Source: Persicaria tinctoria (taxonomy: Eukaryota > Streptophyta > Magnoliopsida > Caryophyllales > Polygonaceae). From it: a stretch of DNA of 64,000 nt. How positions within the stretch are numbered: the stretch's first letter is position 1; each line of letters opens with the position of its first letter. Of this stretch, positions 35,046-47,620 are shown piece by piece. The notes under the pieces were generated by a model. The model was not told where the DNA came from, did not search any database, and saw nothing but the letters and a program-made list of their open reading frames with translations. The position numbers and the translations under genes are program-made. Location: positions 49,947,098 to 50,011,097 of the forward strand of contig JBANSL010000020.1 in NCBI GenBank assembly GCA_037127255.1, written 5' to 3'.

Positions 35046-35513
35046 TTAATAAATTTTGATGGCTCTAGACTCTCCTCTGGTGTGGCCTCAACTGGGTTTG
35101 TTATTCGTGATCACACCGGGTTGGTTGTGCCTTCTGGGTCTTCGCATTGTGGCTCCGTCTCTCCGATGTTGGTCGAAGCCTTGGTGCTCCACTCGGGGCT
35201 TGTAGATTCTCGTGATTTGGGCTTGCGATGTATTGAGGTTGAGGGTGACAATCTCACCATTATCAAGACGATTACAGGTGTCTGGCACTGTCCTTGGGAG
35301 ATTGAGATGATTGTCACGGTCACGGATATCCAGTTTCTCCTACAACAGTTTGAAGGGGTATCGTGCTCCCACGTCTTCCGTGAAATCAACCGTGTTACGG
35401 ACATGGTTGCTCATCTTAGACACTTCATGGACCATGAAGCTATCACATCTCATCCAGAGTTCTTATCCCTCGTCCTACATGACGCCATTGGGAGGTGCGT
35501 CAGCATGATATGA
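35046..35513 (+). pseudogene. LINE RNase H-like fragment with an intact frame, inside an LTR
   Basis: The open frame starts in LINFDGSRLSSG and continues GFVIRDHTGLVVPSGS, VEALVLHSGL, IEVEGDNLTIIKTI, CSHVFREINRVTDMVAHL to a stop at 35513. These are the RNase H-like motifs (Asp in FDGS, Glu in VEAL, Asp in EGDN, Asp near the end) of plant LINE C-termini. It lacks the rest of the LINE and no ATG begins the domain, so it is a fragment. It is not interrupted by stops, unlike the copy at 30.9 kb, so it is either young or maintained. Confidence 0.7.
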
Positions 35514-35952
35514 CGCCTCCTAAAATCTTGCCTTGTATTAAAATAAATAGTATTATAACACTCTCCCTTATATGTACACCTCTATCATTACACACTGTCT
35601 CGTTAAAAACCTCGCATAGAAAAACTCAATGGGACAAAAACTAGAGTTAAGAGAAAAGGAGTACAAATGTCGTTTGATACACTTTGGAGATACTGACTCG
35701 TTAAAAACCTTGTTAAAAAACTCAGTGGGACAAAACTAGATCGAAGGGAAAAAGAGTGCAAAGTGTATATTTTCCCCCTAATTTCAACATCCTTCTTGCA
35801 GCTTTCTCAGTCTGATAAGCTATCTGAACTTCTTGAAAATATTGATTTCATGAGTTGCATGCCCGAGTCTGAACATTGTCTTTGACGTATACAAGCCGAA
35901 ATGTCTTCATATATTGCAATTGACATCGACATGCTTGACTTATATGTCTTGG

Positions 35953-36130
35953 TGTCGAGGGGCTTATAATATCTTCGAAGTGGTGCTCTAATAGCTCATG
36001 GCTACAATCAGGAGACCATCCGCGAGCGATAGCTCCCGCGTTGAGGGGCTTATCAAATATCTTCGAAGTGGTGCTCCGAGAGCTCAAGGCTACAATCAGG
36101 AGACTCTTCGCGAACGATAGCTCTAGCGTC
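35953..36130 (+). repeat. 86-bp tandem duplication in the sister element
   Basis: GAGGGGCTTAT...CTACAATCAGGAGA is repeated at 35957 and 36043 with about 10 differences. Confidence 0.8.
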
Positions 36131-36700
36131 AAGGTCGGGGCTTACTTTTATCTTGATCATGATTCGAATTCCCGATAAATGTTAGACCCAATCATAACAA
36201 ACCCGAATATGGGTTGATCCAATCGATCCACGTGACGAGGGCGCCCCCTTGAGATATCAGCACTTTGCTAAAAGGAACACATGTCACATTCATAATAATG
36301 ACAACAATATATATTTAAATATGGCCACACGCACATATATGCTCAAAACAGGCTTCCCAAATTTCCTTGATATATTCATTTCGACCCGTGAGTCTTAAGA
36401 TGGTCAAGGTACGGTGCAACCCATTGCCACGAGTGACTCCTCTTTGCTTTTGATCTATGTGAGCTCTTACTGCAAATGATTTAGTTTGTTCGCGGACCAC
36501 ATAGAAAATCCTTGCTTTCGCGAATAATCAGGCCTCTTGTGCGCCATTACGGCCGCTTATCCGCTAACTCGATGCCTTGAATCTCAAAAGCCTCGCGAAT
36601 CATAAAGTTGGTTAATGTTACTCGCTTGTTTTGAATTGATCCCTGTTCGCGAACGACTCAACATCATTAAAGAGACCGTGAAAGGGGATTAATGTTCATG

Positions 36701-38600
36701 AGAAAAGTCGTCACTTCGATTCCGCGATTGAAATCAAGCCTTTGCGTAAGTTTGTGGTGCTCATGGTATCGTTGTTTGCGATCGCAAATTCGGAGATCGA
36801 GGAACACGAATGGATCTGCTCCTATACTAGTTAGCAATAGCGTATGGGAACGGGAAACAAACGCATGTATTTCATATATCAGTTTATACCGATAGCCAAG
36901 CAAACTTCCAGATAATAAATGAGGCAAACATCCTGCACACTGTCTTCCAATGTTAGGGTTGTGCAGAAAAATACAACATGGTTGACACTACATGAAAACG
37001 CAACAAAATGACACGAAAAAATACGAAACAATATAGATACGACATGATTAATGCATTTTGAGTAATTGTGAAATAATACATTCTAGCCTAGGTTGCAACC
37101 AAATGCACTCAAAAAGAAAAAATGCATTAAAAGATGATAGTCACTTATGCAGATTGTTGCTTCAATTTTAGGATAGTCTTGAGAGGCACTCGATTTGATT
37201 TCCGATATTGTTCGGAATTAGGAGTAAAAGATAAATGCTTATGAATATACTGTTAGTTGGATCAAACTTCATGTCTGACTTTGCTTTAATATCATTTTCC
37301 TTCATTCATCTATTAGTATGTTTTGTAGCTTCTCCAATGGCAGTGCAAAATCATTAGATCCAATCTTGGAGGATGTTCACTACTGTTGCATACCGATTGG
37401 CCTCGTAATCTTGCCATCGGTCCAAATCGTTGAAACCAACATAGTTTGTGCACTTTATGGCTTCCTTTCTCCTCTATTTGCCACTTCTGATTTCGTTGAA
37501 GGATGAAAAACCAGTGAGTTCTTCCTTGTCATTTTTGTCCGTAGTTTATGTCTTCTTTCATATCTCTTTATCTTTGGAGTGTGTCTTTCACAGGGAGAAA
37601 TTGACATAGAGGAATCTATGTTACTTATTTCCGCATTGTTCATATTGCTTAGAAATGGAGTCTTACTGTACTTGAGAGATGGAATTTTGAGTAGTGTTAA
37701 GGCTTACATGCTTGTTGTTGAACATTTTCCACATGTTTGCTACTACTCACATGATGAAATGTAAAAAATGACCATTAAGAAAACATGTGACTTAGTGGAC
37801 CAAATATATAAAATACAGTTAACTAAACCCACTGTAATCTATGAAATAAAAAATAGCCTAATTCCCATTTACACTATCGACACGCGTCCTTCTATGCTTA
37901 ATAGCTCAACACATGTTACCACAAATAACACTTCCTAATCCATAACCTAAATACTCATCTTCCCCACTACAACCCCAAAATACAACGGATTCGCCCTGCT
38001 TACTCCAATCCCTATTTCTGCTGAAGGTTAAAGTGCAAAACCTTCTTCCTCTTCTATATTCTATGTTTTGTTCGAGAATAGTGGAAAACGCAAATTACTC
38101 AATGGAAGTACAAGTCTGACAATCTCTTAACTCTTTATTCCTTCTTCATTCAACAATCATTTTTTCTTCTTTATCTATTGCTTTCCCTTTATAGATTATT
38201 GTTCTTTTTTCTTGCCTTTTTCCTCATATTAAAACCATATGCATGCATAAACTGAATCCATTTTGACACAATTTGCAAATCATCAATAATGATAGATACA
38301 AAAATAAAGGACAATTTTGTTGTAATAACTGTAAAAGGCCTTTCATTATTGTCCACTGACCATAACTCGTACCTCTAAAGTTTAATTACAAATTAATCTC
38401 TAAAATTGATCTAATCCACCATCCTAAATTTTGAGTGTCCAGTTTAATGTGCAAGCTAAAAATAGGATCATGCCACCTGTTATTAGTTCACAATTATTGA
38501 GTCAAGCCTATCTTTATGATTGGTCATTTGGTTTTTTTTTTGGCATCATATAACTCTCAAGCCAACTTTGTACTAACAATCATACACAACCTAATGTCAT
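36701..38600. other. AT-rich intergenic DNA, no gene supported
   Basis: Short frames occur (for example 37318-37506 plus strand) but no family motif. Plain AT-rich sequence of intron or intergenic character. Confidence 0.3.
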
Positions 38601-38628
38601 TTCCCCTACCTCTTGTTATTGACAGATA

Positions 38629-40140
38629 TTGACAACAATGACGCCGCAATCCAATAAAGCCTTTCTTCAAGACCTTGGCTGCAGCAATACACCGATTGAA
38701 AAAATTATGATCTTGAAGCTTGTTGTTAAGAAAGATGCAACTCAATTTCAAGGAAAACCAACCTTCCAAAGTTACACTTTCATGGATAAACATGTACATA
38801 TATCTTTTCCCTATTCCACACTAATACTTTAAGACCTCTGTTGTTAATAGCGTACATTTCATTACTAGGGAACACGAAGAAGAGCAGGTGCATTCGAAAA
38901 GCAGATTACATTGTTAAACAAACTTCTTGACATAGGTCAAGCATATGAAATCACAAAACCTATATATAGAGATGTCGTGTTCCAGTTTTCTATGTATCCA
39001 AGAGAGAAACAACTTATTCTATCAGGAATTACAATCATCAAGCTTCTAAAGCCATCCCCGGACTACCCAATATTTAGGCCCACTCATATCCCATTGTCAG
39101 AAATTCACACAATGCTTCATGGTCCAACCTTTGGTACAAATACTTTATCACTTCATTTCTACTTTTAAATACATATTTACACCTTGACTCCTAACACATA
39201 TACATTTTTTTTGTTTTCCCAGATATTGTTGTTTCAGTGCTTCATGTCAATCAAATTCAACAAGTAACATAAAAAAACAGTGCTTCATGTTATTCTATCA
39301 GGAAGTACAATCATCAAGCTTCTAAAGCCATCACCGGACTACCCAGTATTTAGGCCCACTCATATCCCATTGTTAGAAATTTACACAATGCTTCATGGTC
39401 CAACCTTTGGTACAAATACTTTATCACTTCATTTCTACTTTTAAATACATATTTACACCCTGACACCTAACACACATACATTTTTTTGTTTTCCCGGATA
39501 TTGCTATTTCAGTGCTTCATGTTAATCAAATTCAACAAGTAACATAAAAAAATAGTGGCAACCCAATAGATTTGGCATACTTGTTTGGAACAGATGACAG
39601 GTTACATCTTCCAAATGTTCAAGTGCAAATAACCACAATTTCATACTACTCTTTACTTCCAAATTAAAACTAATATTTTTTCTCCTCGTAGCATCAATGA
39701 AACTATCCAAATAAAAGCATGGAAATCATATGCTCATGAATGTCAAACCCTACCAGATTGGGACACGACAACAACTATCACTGTCTTTAATGATGTTCGC
39801 ACGGTGGTATATGAATGTAATTAAGTATATAATATTTACTAAAAAGGATAATTTACTTTATATTCATATAACCATATTACCTAACTAATTTATCGATTGG
39901 TCACATGCAAACTTATCCTCTCAACAACTTTTGGAAGTCAGATTGATGTCAACTCAGGAGATGAGAAACCTACAGCTCTTAGGATATGGTATCTTACATC
40001 TTAACATTACATATATTTCACATTTGTTACCCTACATAAGTGTGGAAATAAAAAACAGGGCAGAAGCGAAAAAAAGATATGCCCCTCAAACGCAAGATGA
40101 GTATCGAAGATCGATGTCCGGACGCACATGCATCAAATTG
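38629..40140 (+). pseudogene. RPA70-like OB-fold gene remnant
   Basis: One likely exon ends ...YTFMDKH at 38790. The next starts at 38869 with GTRRRAGAFEKQITLLNKLL, DIGQAYEITKPIYRDV, the GT-x3-A-x2-F...L-x2-G-x2-Y-x-I pattern of OB-folds in replication protein A large-subunit-like proteins. Later pieces read LPDWDTTTTITVFNDVRTVV (near 39757) and LSTTFGSQIDVNSGDEKP (near 39917), again in RPA-like order. Plant genomes carry many such RPA relatives, some inside Helitrons. A tandem duplication with loss of frame shows it is decayed. Exact exons beyond the second are uncertain. Confidence 0.5.
39012..39566 (+). repeat. 276-bp tandem duplication inside the RPA-like remnant
   Basis: The segment with ACAATCATCAAGCTTCTAAA at 39031 recurs at 39307. 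About 270 bp of exon plus following intron are repeated with a few substitutions, adding a second damaged exon copy. Confidence 0.85.
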
Positions 40141-40500
40141 ATACGTATACACTTGCTGAAGCTCTGAATATGGATGTAATCTTTTACCTTAACTTCTCAA
40201 ATAACTTGTCAATTGATTGCTCTTGTTATTATTTATCTATAATGGAACAACTGATGATTTTAACCACTCACCTGCAGCCATCGTCAACACAACCAGGCAC
40301 AAACATCAGAGAACTTGCCTCCATCATCGGCTTCCGAAGTAACATCCCCCGTACTCGCTTCTCCTGTCCCAGATGTTTTACTAATTTTTTTTGGCAAAAC
40401 TCGCGACAACCAGATGTGCACAAACTATCCGGACTCAACCCTCTGCACCACCAAGTAAATATCCTCTATCTCTAATATAATGAGAATACAATTAAAATAA

Positions 40501-40655
40501 TGTGATAAACCGTAATAATAGAGAAGAGAGACGCAGAGAAGAGAGGAGAAACTAATGTCTTATTCGGGGTCTTCAGGACCCTTTATATAGGAGTTTACAT
40601 AAGGAACTAGGGTTTACTAGAGTTTATCCATCCCAAATATAATAATATTATAACA
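40501..40655 (-). repeat. 3' LTR of the hairpin-bearing element (155 bp)
   Basis: It runs TGTGATAAACC...TATTATAACA. On the minus strand CTATATAAAGG is a TATA box, followed at once by the hairpin GGGTC-CTGAA-GACCC (40567-40581 on the plus strand). Confidence 0.8.
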
Positions 40656-40666
40656 CTTCCCCTTGG
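40656..40666 (-). promoter_or_regulatory. Polypurine tract
   Basis: CCAAGGGGAAG on the minus strand directly precedes the 3' LTR, the usual plus-strand priming position. Confidence 0.7.
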
Positions 40667-41032
40667 TTAAACATCCTTAAATACTGCCTTATTACAAATC
40701 TCGCCTAGAAAACCCAATGGGACAAAACTAGGATCGAGAGCACAAATACATATGACATTTGATACACTTTGGTGATTTGCCTTGTTAAAAACCTTGTCAG
40801 GAAAACCCAGTGGGACAAAACCTGATCGAAGGGAAAAAGAGTGTAGTGTGTGTATACTCCCCCTGAAGTCAACATCCTTCTCGAAGTCTTCTCATTCTTC
40901 TTGATGGCGTTGTCTTCATGAGCTTATTGTCGAATCTCAACATTGTCCTTGACCTGGAATTTCTTCATGATTGACTTGATGCGCTTGACTTCCATGTATT
41001 GGTGTTGAGCTGCTTTGAATGCACAAGCATAA

Positions 41033-42669
41033 GGTACTTCAGGACCTAGTGTGCCATTTGATCATTGGGGATCTAGTGTATTAAATGGTGTCTAAGTTGC
41101 CTCGTTAAAAACCTTAACTTGGAAAAAGCCAATGGGATAAAAACCAAAATCAAGGAAAAGAGTACAACATTGGATGGTACTTCGGGACCTAATGCAATGT
41201 CACCATTTTCACAATTATAGGTACTTCAGGTACACTTATAAGGATCTTTAACCAATTGCATGTGACGGGACTTTGATATTAATGCTTCAGCAATTTTCAA
41301 TCGATTTTTTTCATTTATATGCGTATGCAAGTAACACGTCCGTCATTTACATTTAGATCCAAAATTATATTCACTTCTGGTGAATACATTCTCCATATAA
41401 CCTTTTATAGGTATTTGTGCAATCAACTTGGCTTTATATTTTATTTTGTATGAACACCCACTTAAAACCAATTGATGTTGCACTTGTCGGTGTTGGAACT
41501 ACAGGTCCAATGTCATCATGCTTAAAGAATCCATCTTTCATGACTTGCTTCTTTCTAGATCTTTTACTACGATTTCATTGTCGACATCATATTCTCATAG
41601 GCTCATTCCATTTATGGGGAATCGTATACTAAGAGCCTAGTGATCTCCAACACTTCTGGTGTACTTGAGAATCACTTGATATTCATTGAGTTGGAGTTAC
41701 TCCTGGAACTTCCAAATGAGCTAGTATCTGTGACTTTGTCACTTTCTTGGTCTTTAGTAAATGCTTTCAATAACATATTTGTCAAACCTTATAATCATTT
41801 CATTTATTGAACTTCTGGTTCACTTGTATTTATCCGCGGATATGAAATGATAGAGAAGTTACTTCCATGCAATCTCTTTCTTAATTGTCTTATTTCCTCT
41901 CCCCCTAAATAGGGACTCAAACCCCATGTATCATCCAACTTCTTTGTGGTCTCATTGTAGTTCATTTGGAAGAGGTACATCTCGGAACGTATGCTGCTTA
42001 TTCAAAACCTTTGAATGACATGCTCTCTTCTGGAGATAATTAGGGAGATGTTATTGTGTCAAATTCGAAATGCAAACTTGCATGGGCCCATTTGACCAAC
42101 GACTCTTCTGGGTCATCGTGAGCTACCTTAATCTCAACAATGTTTTTGATAACATTCTCTACCTTATGTTTCATATGACCAAAGTGTTGAGGCATCTATA
42201 ATCTTGGAATTACACTGGTTTATATAATAGTGTTCCGTAGCTGTCTCATTGAATCCATTCAAGAGACATTAGAGACTTTGCATTTACTTTGAATTTAGAT
42301 GGTCTTGTTGTTGATTTGCCAAGATGACAGACCATATATGTTCGGTCACCCTTATAGAGGATTTTCGGGTCCTAGGATCTTCTGGTCCCTTTTAGTGGGT
42401 GTGTATGTGAATGTCAATGATCCCGCCCATCATCGTTTCACATGAATGACCGAATGCCACAAGGAAAACATTTTATCATTAACTAACTTCTGGTTAGTGA
42501 TAAGTTTCAATGGGATAAATGAGTGTCAAATAAACCATATATATACATTCTCAATTCTGTAAGACTTGCTTCTGGCTAGTCATATGAGATATTGGTGTTC
42601 AATACCATGTCAATTCATATATATGTGTCATTGTTACTTCAGGTAACAAGATCAATGCTCTTCTGGAGC
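41033..42669 (+). repeat. Hairpin array, block 1 (loop core CTTCNGG)
   Basis: About a dozen short inverted repeats with different stems around TTC(A/G/T)G. Clear ones: 41221-41233 GTAC/GTAC; 41368-41386 TATTCAC/GTGAATA; 41650-41662 ACAC/GTGT; 41808-41822 TGAAC/GTTCA; 42024-42036 TCTC/GAGA; 42473-42503 with ACTAAC/GTTAGT inside TTATC/GATAA; 42563-42581 GACTTGC/GCTAGTC; 42631-42649 TTGTTAC/GTAACAA; 42657-42669 GCTC/GAGC. The block ends where a MULE-like element has inserted. Confidence 0.8.
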
Positions 42670-43291
42670 TATATGGTATTTATCCTAATTTTCCATTCAT
42701 GATTGTTTGAGAAAACTTTGGGTTTTCAAATTGAGTAAATGGTAGGGAATATACCAAAATCTTGGGTCTCTTGCAAAAATGACACTCTCCCTTCAAGATT
42801 TGCAAAAGTAGCAGATAGGCCCAAATATTGGCAGAAATAACCGGTGCTCATTACCTCCTTTTACAGGTTACCCTTCCTTCCTAAAACTCAGAACGAAGCT
42901 CTGCAATTCAACGGAGGAAAAGACGGGAGGAAGAAGAAATCCAGGCCGGACGGAAAACGAAAGAAGGAGGGGGAAACCCAGGCTCGTCGGAGTTCCTCTC
43001 AACCGTTTGCGCATCACGCGTACACGGTTCTTACTCGGCTGACATCATCCCCAAATTCCCAATCCTTTTACCAGTTTCTCAACCCCCAATCCATCGGCGA
43101 TTACAAGAGGGCAATTTTGTGCGATTGTGTGGGTCATTTGACTTGGCAGTGGCGGCGCCGGTCGACGGTGAGGGGTCCTGAACATGGAAAGGAGAAGGAA
43201 TCGGCGGAATGGAATCCCTGCGGGCTTCGATTTGGAGAGAAAGTAAATCTAGAGAAGGAATTACAACAATCGCTCTTTAGAATGGGGTCGA

Positions 43292-46200
43292 TGTAACGGC
43301 CCGGGATTATGATTCCCGAGTTACGTTTCGAGGGATGAAACCCCTCGTTGGGATCTTACGCCCCGAGTACAGGTTGAAGGTTTGAAATCGAAGATGCGCA
43401 GTTTAAAGTGGGATTTCACACCCAAACCCGGAAGGTCCGTTGGAGACCCCGGGGTAAACCCTTGTACCTGTCCTAAGTCTACAACGCGCGAAAACCTTTA
43501 TCATGCAAAGGACGAAAGTTCTGAAAACGATACAACCAGTGTCACGGCAGAGCCGGGTCAAAACGGAGTATAATAGGAAGAAATCCAAAAGGCATGAGTT
43601 TGGTGAAGTTAGGGTTCATACACTCACTCTCCGCCATATGAAAGGACCCCGTCATATCAGCACAAAATCAAGTAGTAGATCGGGTACCTGAAACTATACC
43701 ACCAAGTCAGGCCAAGAATCCGCCCGCGGGTCCTCTGACCGCGCTGAGGACATATAATACGCCTATACCTAGAATAAGGGATGCCTTCATGCAGTACTGA
43801 AATAAAACCACACTATCATGCTCCTAATTCATATGTGCAGAATATTGAGGAAGGCCTTAACAAAGAATATCAAGCGGTATATCCCTCTTTTACCACCACC
43901 CCTCTTCCAGACAAGGTGGAGACTGGCCAGTTCGATGCTATAATCATATCAAATCTCATCATTATATCAAATCTCATCATCATATCATATCTCATGCCCA
44001 TCTCGTATCTCGTGATATATATATATATATATATAAATGACTCGAGGAGGACAACACCCGATGAAGCTGGGCTGCCCTATGACCCTAGCAAGGACTCTAG
44101 GACTCACAGATAACGGCCGTTCTGTATTCAAACGCATACAGAATAAGGATGCTCATTCGTAAATGCAATTCCTAAGCATGATGCTACATGACATGCTCTT
44201 ATGCATATGCAACACCTACATACTATATGACACATCAGGCAGGAGGTACTGGTTACTGAGTAAGCCCCGGAGGTACTTACCTGGCTAGCAGATCGGCAAC
44301 AAAAAAATCCAGCACACAGTAGTCAAAATCACCTAGTACATGATTGAATATACATAAGTCTACATCCAACTATTAAGCACTCAAGCACACCTCAATCAAT
44401 AGAACAAGTAACACGTTATGGAAGTCATTTCATCGCATCATCCGCTCCACAAGACCACATCGTTCGTTATTCAACCAATTCCGCATGTTCATATACATCA
44501 TTTCCGCATATACCTCAACGGTTCATCCAAATCATAAGACATAATTTGTGTGATACAAAATCCTACTAGATCGTCATAATTATCCAACATTTAATCTCAT
44601 ATAATAATTCACCACAAGCCATGCTATTAGTCATACATATCATTCTGTTAGTCAAACGATCATATTATCATGCTAGTTAGTCATCGAATAAGTCTTATTC
44701 CCAAGTTAGTTTCAAAACCGTTTCAAATCCAAGTTAAATAGTTAAGAATTCCGACCCTTAAAATACTCGCCGAATTCCCTTTTCAATTTATTTATTAGAT
44801 TAATTTCCAACCTTGAAATTCTTTTCCAAATTCTTTATAAATCTTGAAGTCCCAATAATAAATTTTGAATCTCAAATAGTATTACATGATATTTTAAATA
44901 CCATTTATTTAACACTTTTATAAATTATTTCCAAATCCCCTAAAATCCCGACCATTTTTATTTAATAAATCAACTCTTATAATTCTCCCAAAATATAATA
45001 ATTTAAATACCGCTAATTAGTTAAATAATAAACAGATAACCCGAACCGAACCGAACCCAACCGAAACAACCCAAACTGAACCGAACCGAACCAACCCCAA
45101 ACCGGTTTAGTACTAAATCAAATTATATAAGCTAGCAGGGGGCCCAGCATCCACATCAACTTCTTCTTCATTTCAATGAAAGCTCCCGCCTGACGCCATG
45201 GCTCAGCTCGGCCTCGCTCCCGCCGGCGACCAGAGCTCTCGAGCTCAGCTCCTCCGCCTCACCCGGCCTCTTCCAACCCCGCAGCTCACCTCCCTGGGGC
45301 ACCGCCCACGCCCGGAACACCTCGACGTCCGATGATCATCCTCCCGCGCTCACACACGACCCTCCTGCGCCCTCACGCTCGACTCGCACTCTCGGCTTTG
45401 CGCTCGACCTCACCGGAGCTCTCGAGCTCGCCCACTCTCTCCACTCCCAGCTCTCACACTCTCTTCCCGACCCCGAAGAACGAAAGGAAAAGGAACGGCT
45501 AAGGAAGGGAAGGAACGAAGCTCACCGAGGTGTTCGCAAATTCGGAGATCTCGATCGGAGGTTTGGGCGGCGTCGGAGGCTCGCGATGGATCGTCGGACC
45601 TGCGCCGAACATGGGGGAGTGTGATGGAGAAACTCGAGGACGATTCCGATTAAAAACGGAAGAGAATCACTTACCGGAACGTGGTTCGTGCTACGCAATG
45701 AAATCGGCGGTTCGGTGGCTCGTCGGCGGCGCTGGGCGGCTCCTGGGTGGCTCCGATGTGGTGTTGGATGTCGATGGAGGTGCGGGCAAGTGATGCTGCT
45801 GCTTCGGTTTCGGAGAGAAAGGTCGAAGAAGGTGTGGCAGTGGTTTGAAGGTGCGGTGACGGTGGTGTACGGTGATGGAACAACGGTGATGAGCTGTAGG
45901 TGTGGGACGATGGTGATGGAGAGGAAGGGAGCAGCTGGATGGAAGAAATGAAATGAAATGAAAGAGGGAGAGGTGGAGGTGATGATACTGAAGGCGTGTA
46001 GAAGAAGAGAGCGATTGAAACAGAAGGAGAGGGATGGGTTTACAGATGCAAAAGGGTAGGGTGTAGTAGGGGCTAGGTGGGTGGAGATGTGAAAGGATCT
46101 GACGAGGGAGGTGACGGGTATTAATTATGGGTAACAATCAAAATTAAATACCCGAAAATAAATTCTGAATACGTGAATTTCGGATCCCGTAATTAGCTCC

Positions 46201-46430
46201 AGAATGTTAGTTTTTTCGAATCTCGCTTTCTCGATCAATTAGATTTTTAAAACAGAAGAGGATATCACCATCCAATAATTATTTTGAATTTTTGAGGTAA
46301 AATGGCGGAAATCGTTCGCTAAATTTTATATTCCGGTCGGAATCCGCTAAACGAGTTTTAAATCCGATTTAAATTCATCTTTATTTTCCTTTTTCCGAAA
46401 AATTAAGATTTGAAAATCCGAGCCTTTACA
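43292..46430 (-). mobile_element. Gypsy-type solo LTR, copy A
   Basis: It begins TGTAACGGCCCGGG and ends GAGCCTTTACA, flanked by GTCGA on both sides (43287-43291, 46431-46435). The length is 3139 bp. It matches 56392-59425 in inverted orientation (shared GGTACCCTGAG-like, ATAACGGCCGTT and GGGCCGTTACA segments). A GC-rich portion near 45160-46100 gives spurious frames on both strands. No internal domain is present, hence a solo LTR. Confidence 0.85.
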
Positions 46431-46879
46431 GTCGAAGTGCTGCAATTTCAGATCTGGGCAACGATGACGGTTGCGAAGCACTGCAATTTCTTTCCCGTTG
46501 ACGGTTTGCGAAGTGCTGAACTTTTGGGTGGAGAAAACAGAAGATTTGGGAGGCAAGGGTTTGAGATGAGAGGACGGAGGGATTGAGTGACCTTCAATGG
46601 TGGCGCTGCTGCGGCGTCCCATCTCGAATTTTCCGGTGCTGATATGGCGGAGGTGCGGCGCTGCTGCGACGGTTTGCTGCTGCGGCGTGCCCTTTAGGAG
46701 AGTAATTGCTCGATTGACGCGAAGCGGATCTAGGACGAAGAGGACCCTTGCCGCTGCAGAGACGCCGTCTCCCATGAATTTTGGCGGAAGTTGGCCTGCA
46801 AATTAATTAATTTAGGATGAAGAGGGTGAAGTAGAGGTCTGTCATCATCACATTCGGCGAAGTTCCTGAGATAGACGAG

Positions 46880-47620
46880 ATCCGGCAGGGGTTACTCCTA
46901 TATTGGCTAACACATCGTTGTCACTGGCTAGATAATAGTATTTGCTGGCTAGTAAGTATAGATCGCAAATATTTGGGCTTCGCATCCGAAAGGATTGTAT
47001 TGGTTAAGAACTTTAGTACTTCATAGTGTTTGGTTTAGGTCTTAATTGTTTAATCGTTTCCACCTTTTAGAGGACTTGTGTTTGATTTTATCATCTTGAG
47101 AGATCCAGCAGGGGTTACTTCTACATTGGCTAAGAGATCATTGTCACTGGCTAGATAATAGTATTTACTGACTAGTAAGCATACATCGCAATGGGTTATA
47201 CTTATACATCGTTGTAAATTTCTTTCTATGTGTTGAAGTATGTTGTGATTGAAACCATTAATGTCACACTGGACGATGTTATTTGAGAGTAATGTAGGTT
47301 TGTTTCTAGGATCAGTTATGTACATTCAAAACCACCAAAACCCCAAAGTGTTAGTGAGTTAGAAGCAAACTAACAAAATACTACATTCGACTACGTAAAA
47401 GAAGAGTTATCCCACTAGACATCGATTTCTTCACCTTAGCATCACACGCTTGCTTATGTCCTCCGACGCTTCCGACATCGATTTCTTCATCTCCGGAGCA
47501 ACGATTGTTGGTTCTACCCATTATGTTGTTTTGTACTTAACTTGTTATGTATTGGTTAAGAACTTTAGTACTTTTTAGTTTTTGGTTTAGGTCTTAATTG
47601 TTTAATCGTTTCCACGTCGA
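46880..47620 (+). repeat. Duplicated segments inside the MULE-like element
   Basis: CATTGTCACTGGCTAGATAA-type sequence occurs near 46918 and 47140. A 65-base phrase starting TTGGTTAAGAACTTTAGTAC occurs near 46999 and 47552. No gene is recognised. Confidence 0.7.

Larger units (their letters stand above)
34891..36700 (-). mobile_element. Sister of the hairpin-bearing LTR element: LTR plus adjacent internal region
   Basis: The LTR runs from TGTTGAAGAATAAG (34891) to TATTATAACA (35560). CTCTCCCTT follows at once, a polypurine tract on the minus strand. The following 150 bases (TCGTTAAAAACCT...CAATGGGACAAAA, twice) match the corresponding part of the element at 40.66-40.88 kb. The LTR contains a TATATAAAG box on the minus strand and a GTCTTC-ATA-GAAGAC hairpin. 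It is enlarged by a LINE RNase H fragment. A left LTR partner was not found, and the element may be truncated near 36.7 kb. Confidence 0.6.

Noticed and set aside
36701..38600. Several 60-residue frames
   Set aside because: Chance frames in AT-rich DNA; no motif, splice logic or codon bias supports a gene.
45530..46137. Frames with Gly/Trp-rich and Pro/His-rich peptides
   Set aside because: GC-rich portion of solo LTR copy A; not conserved in copy B.
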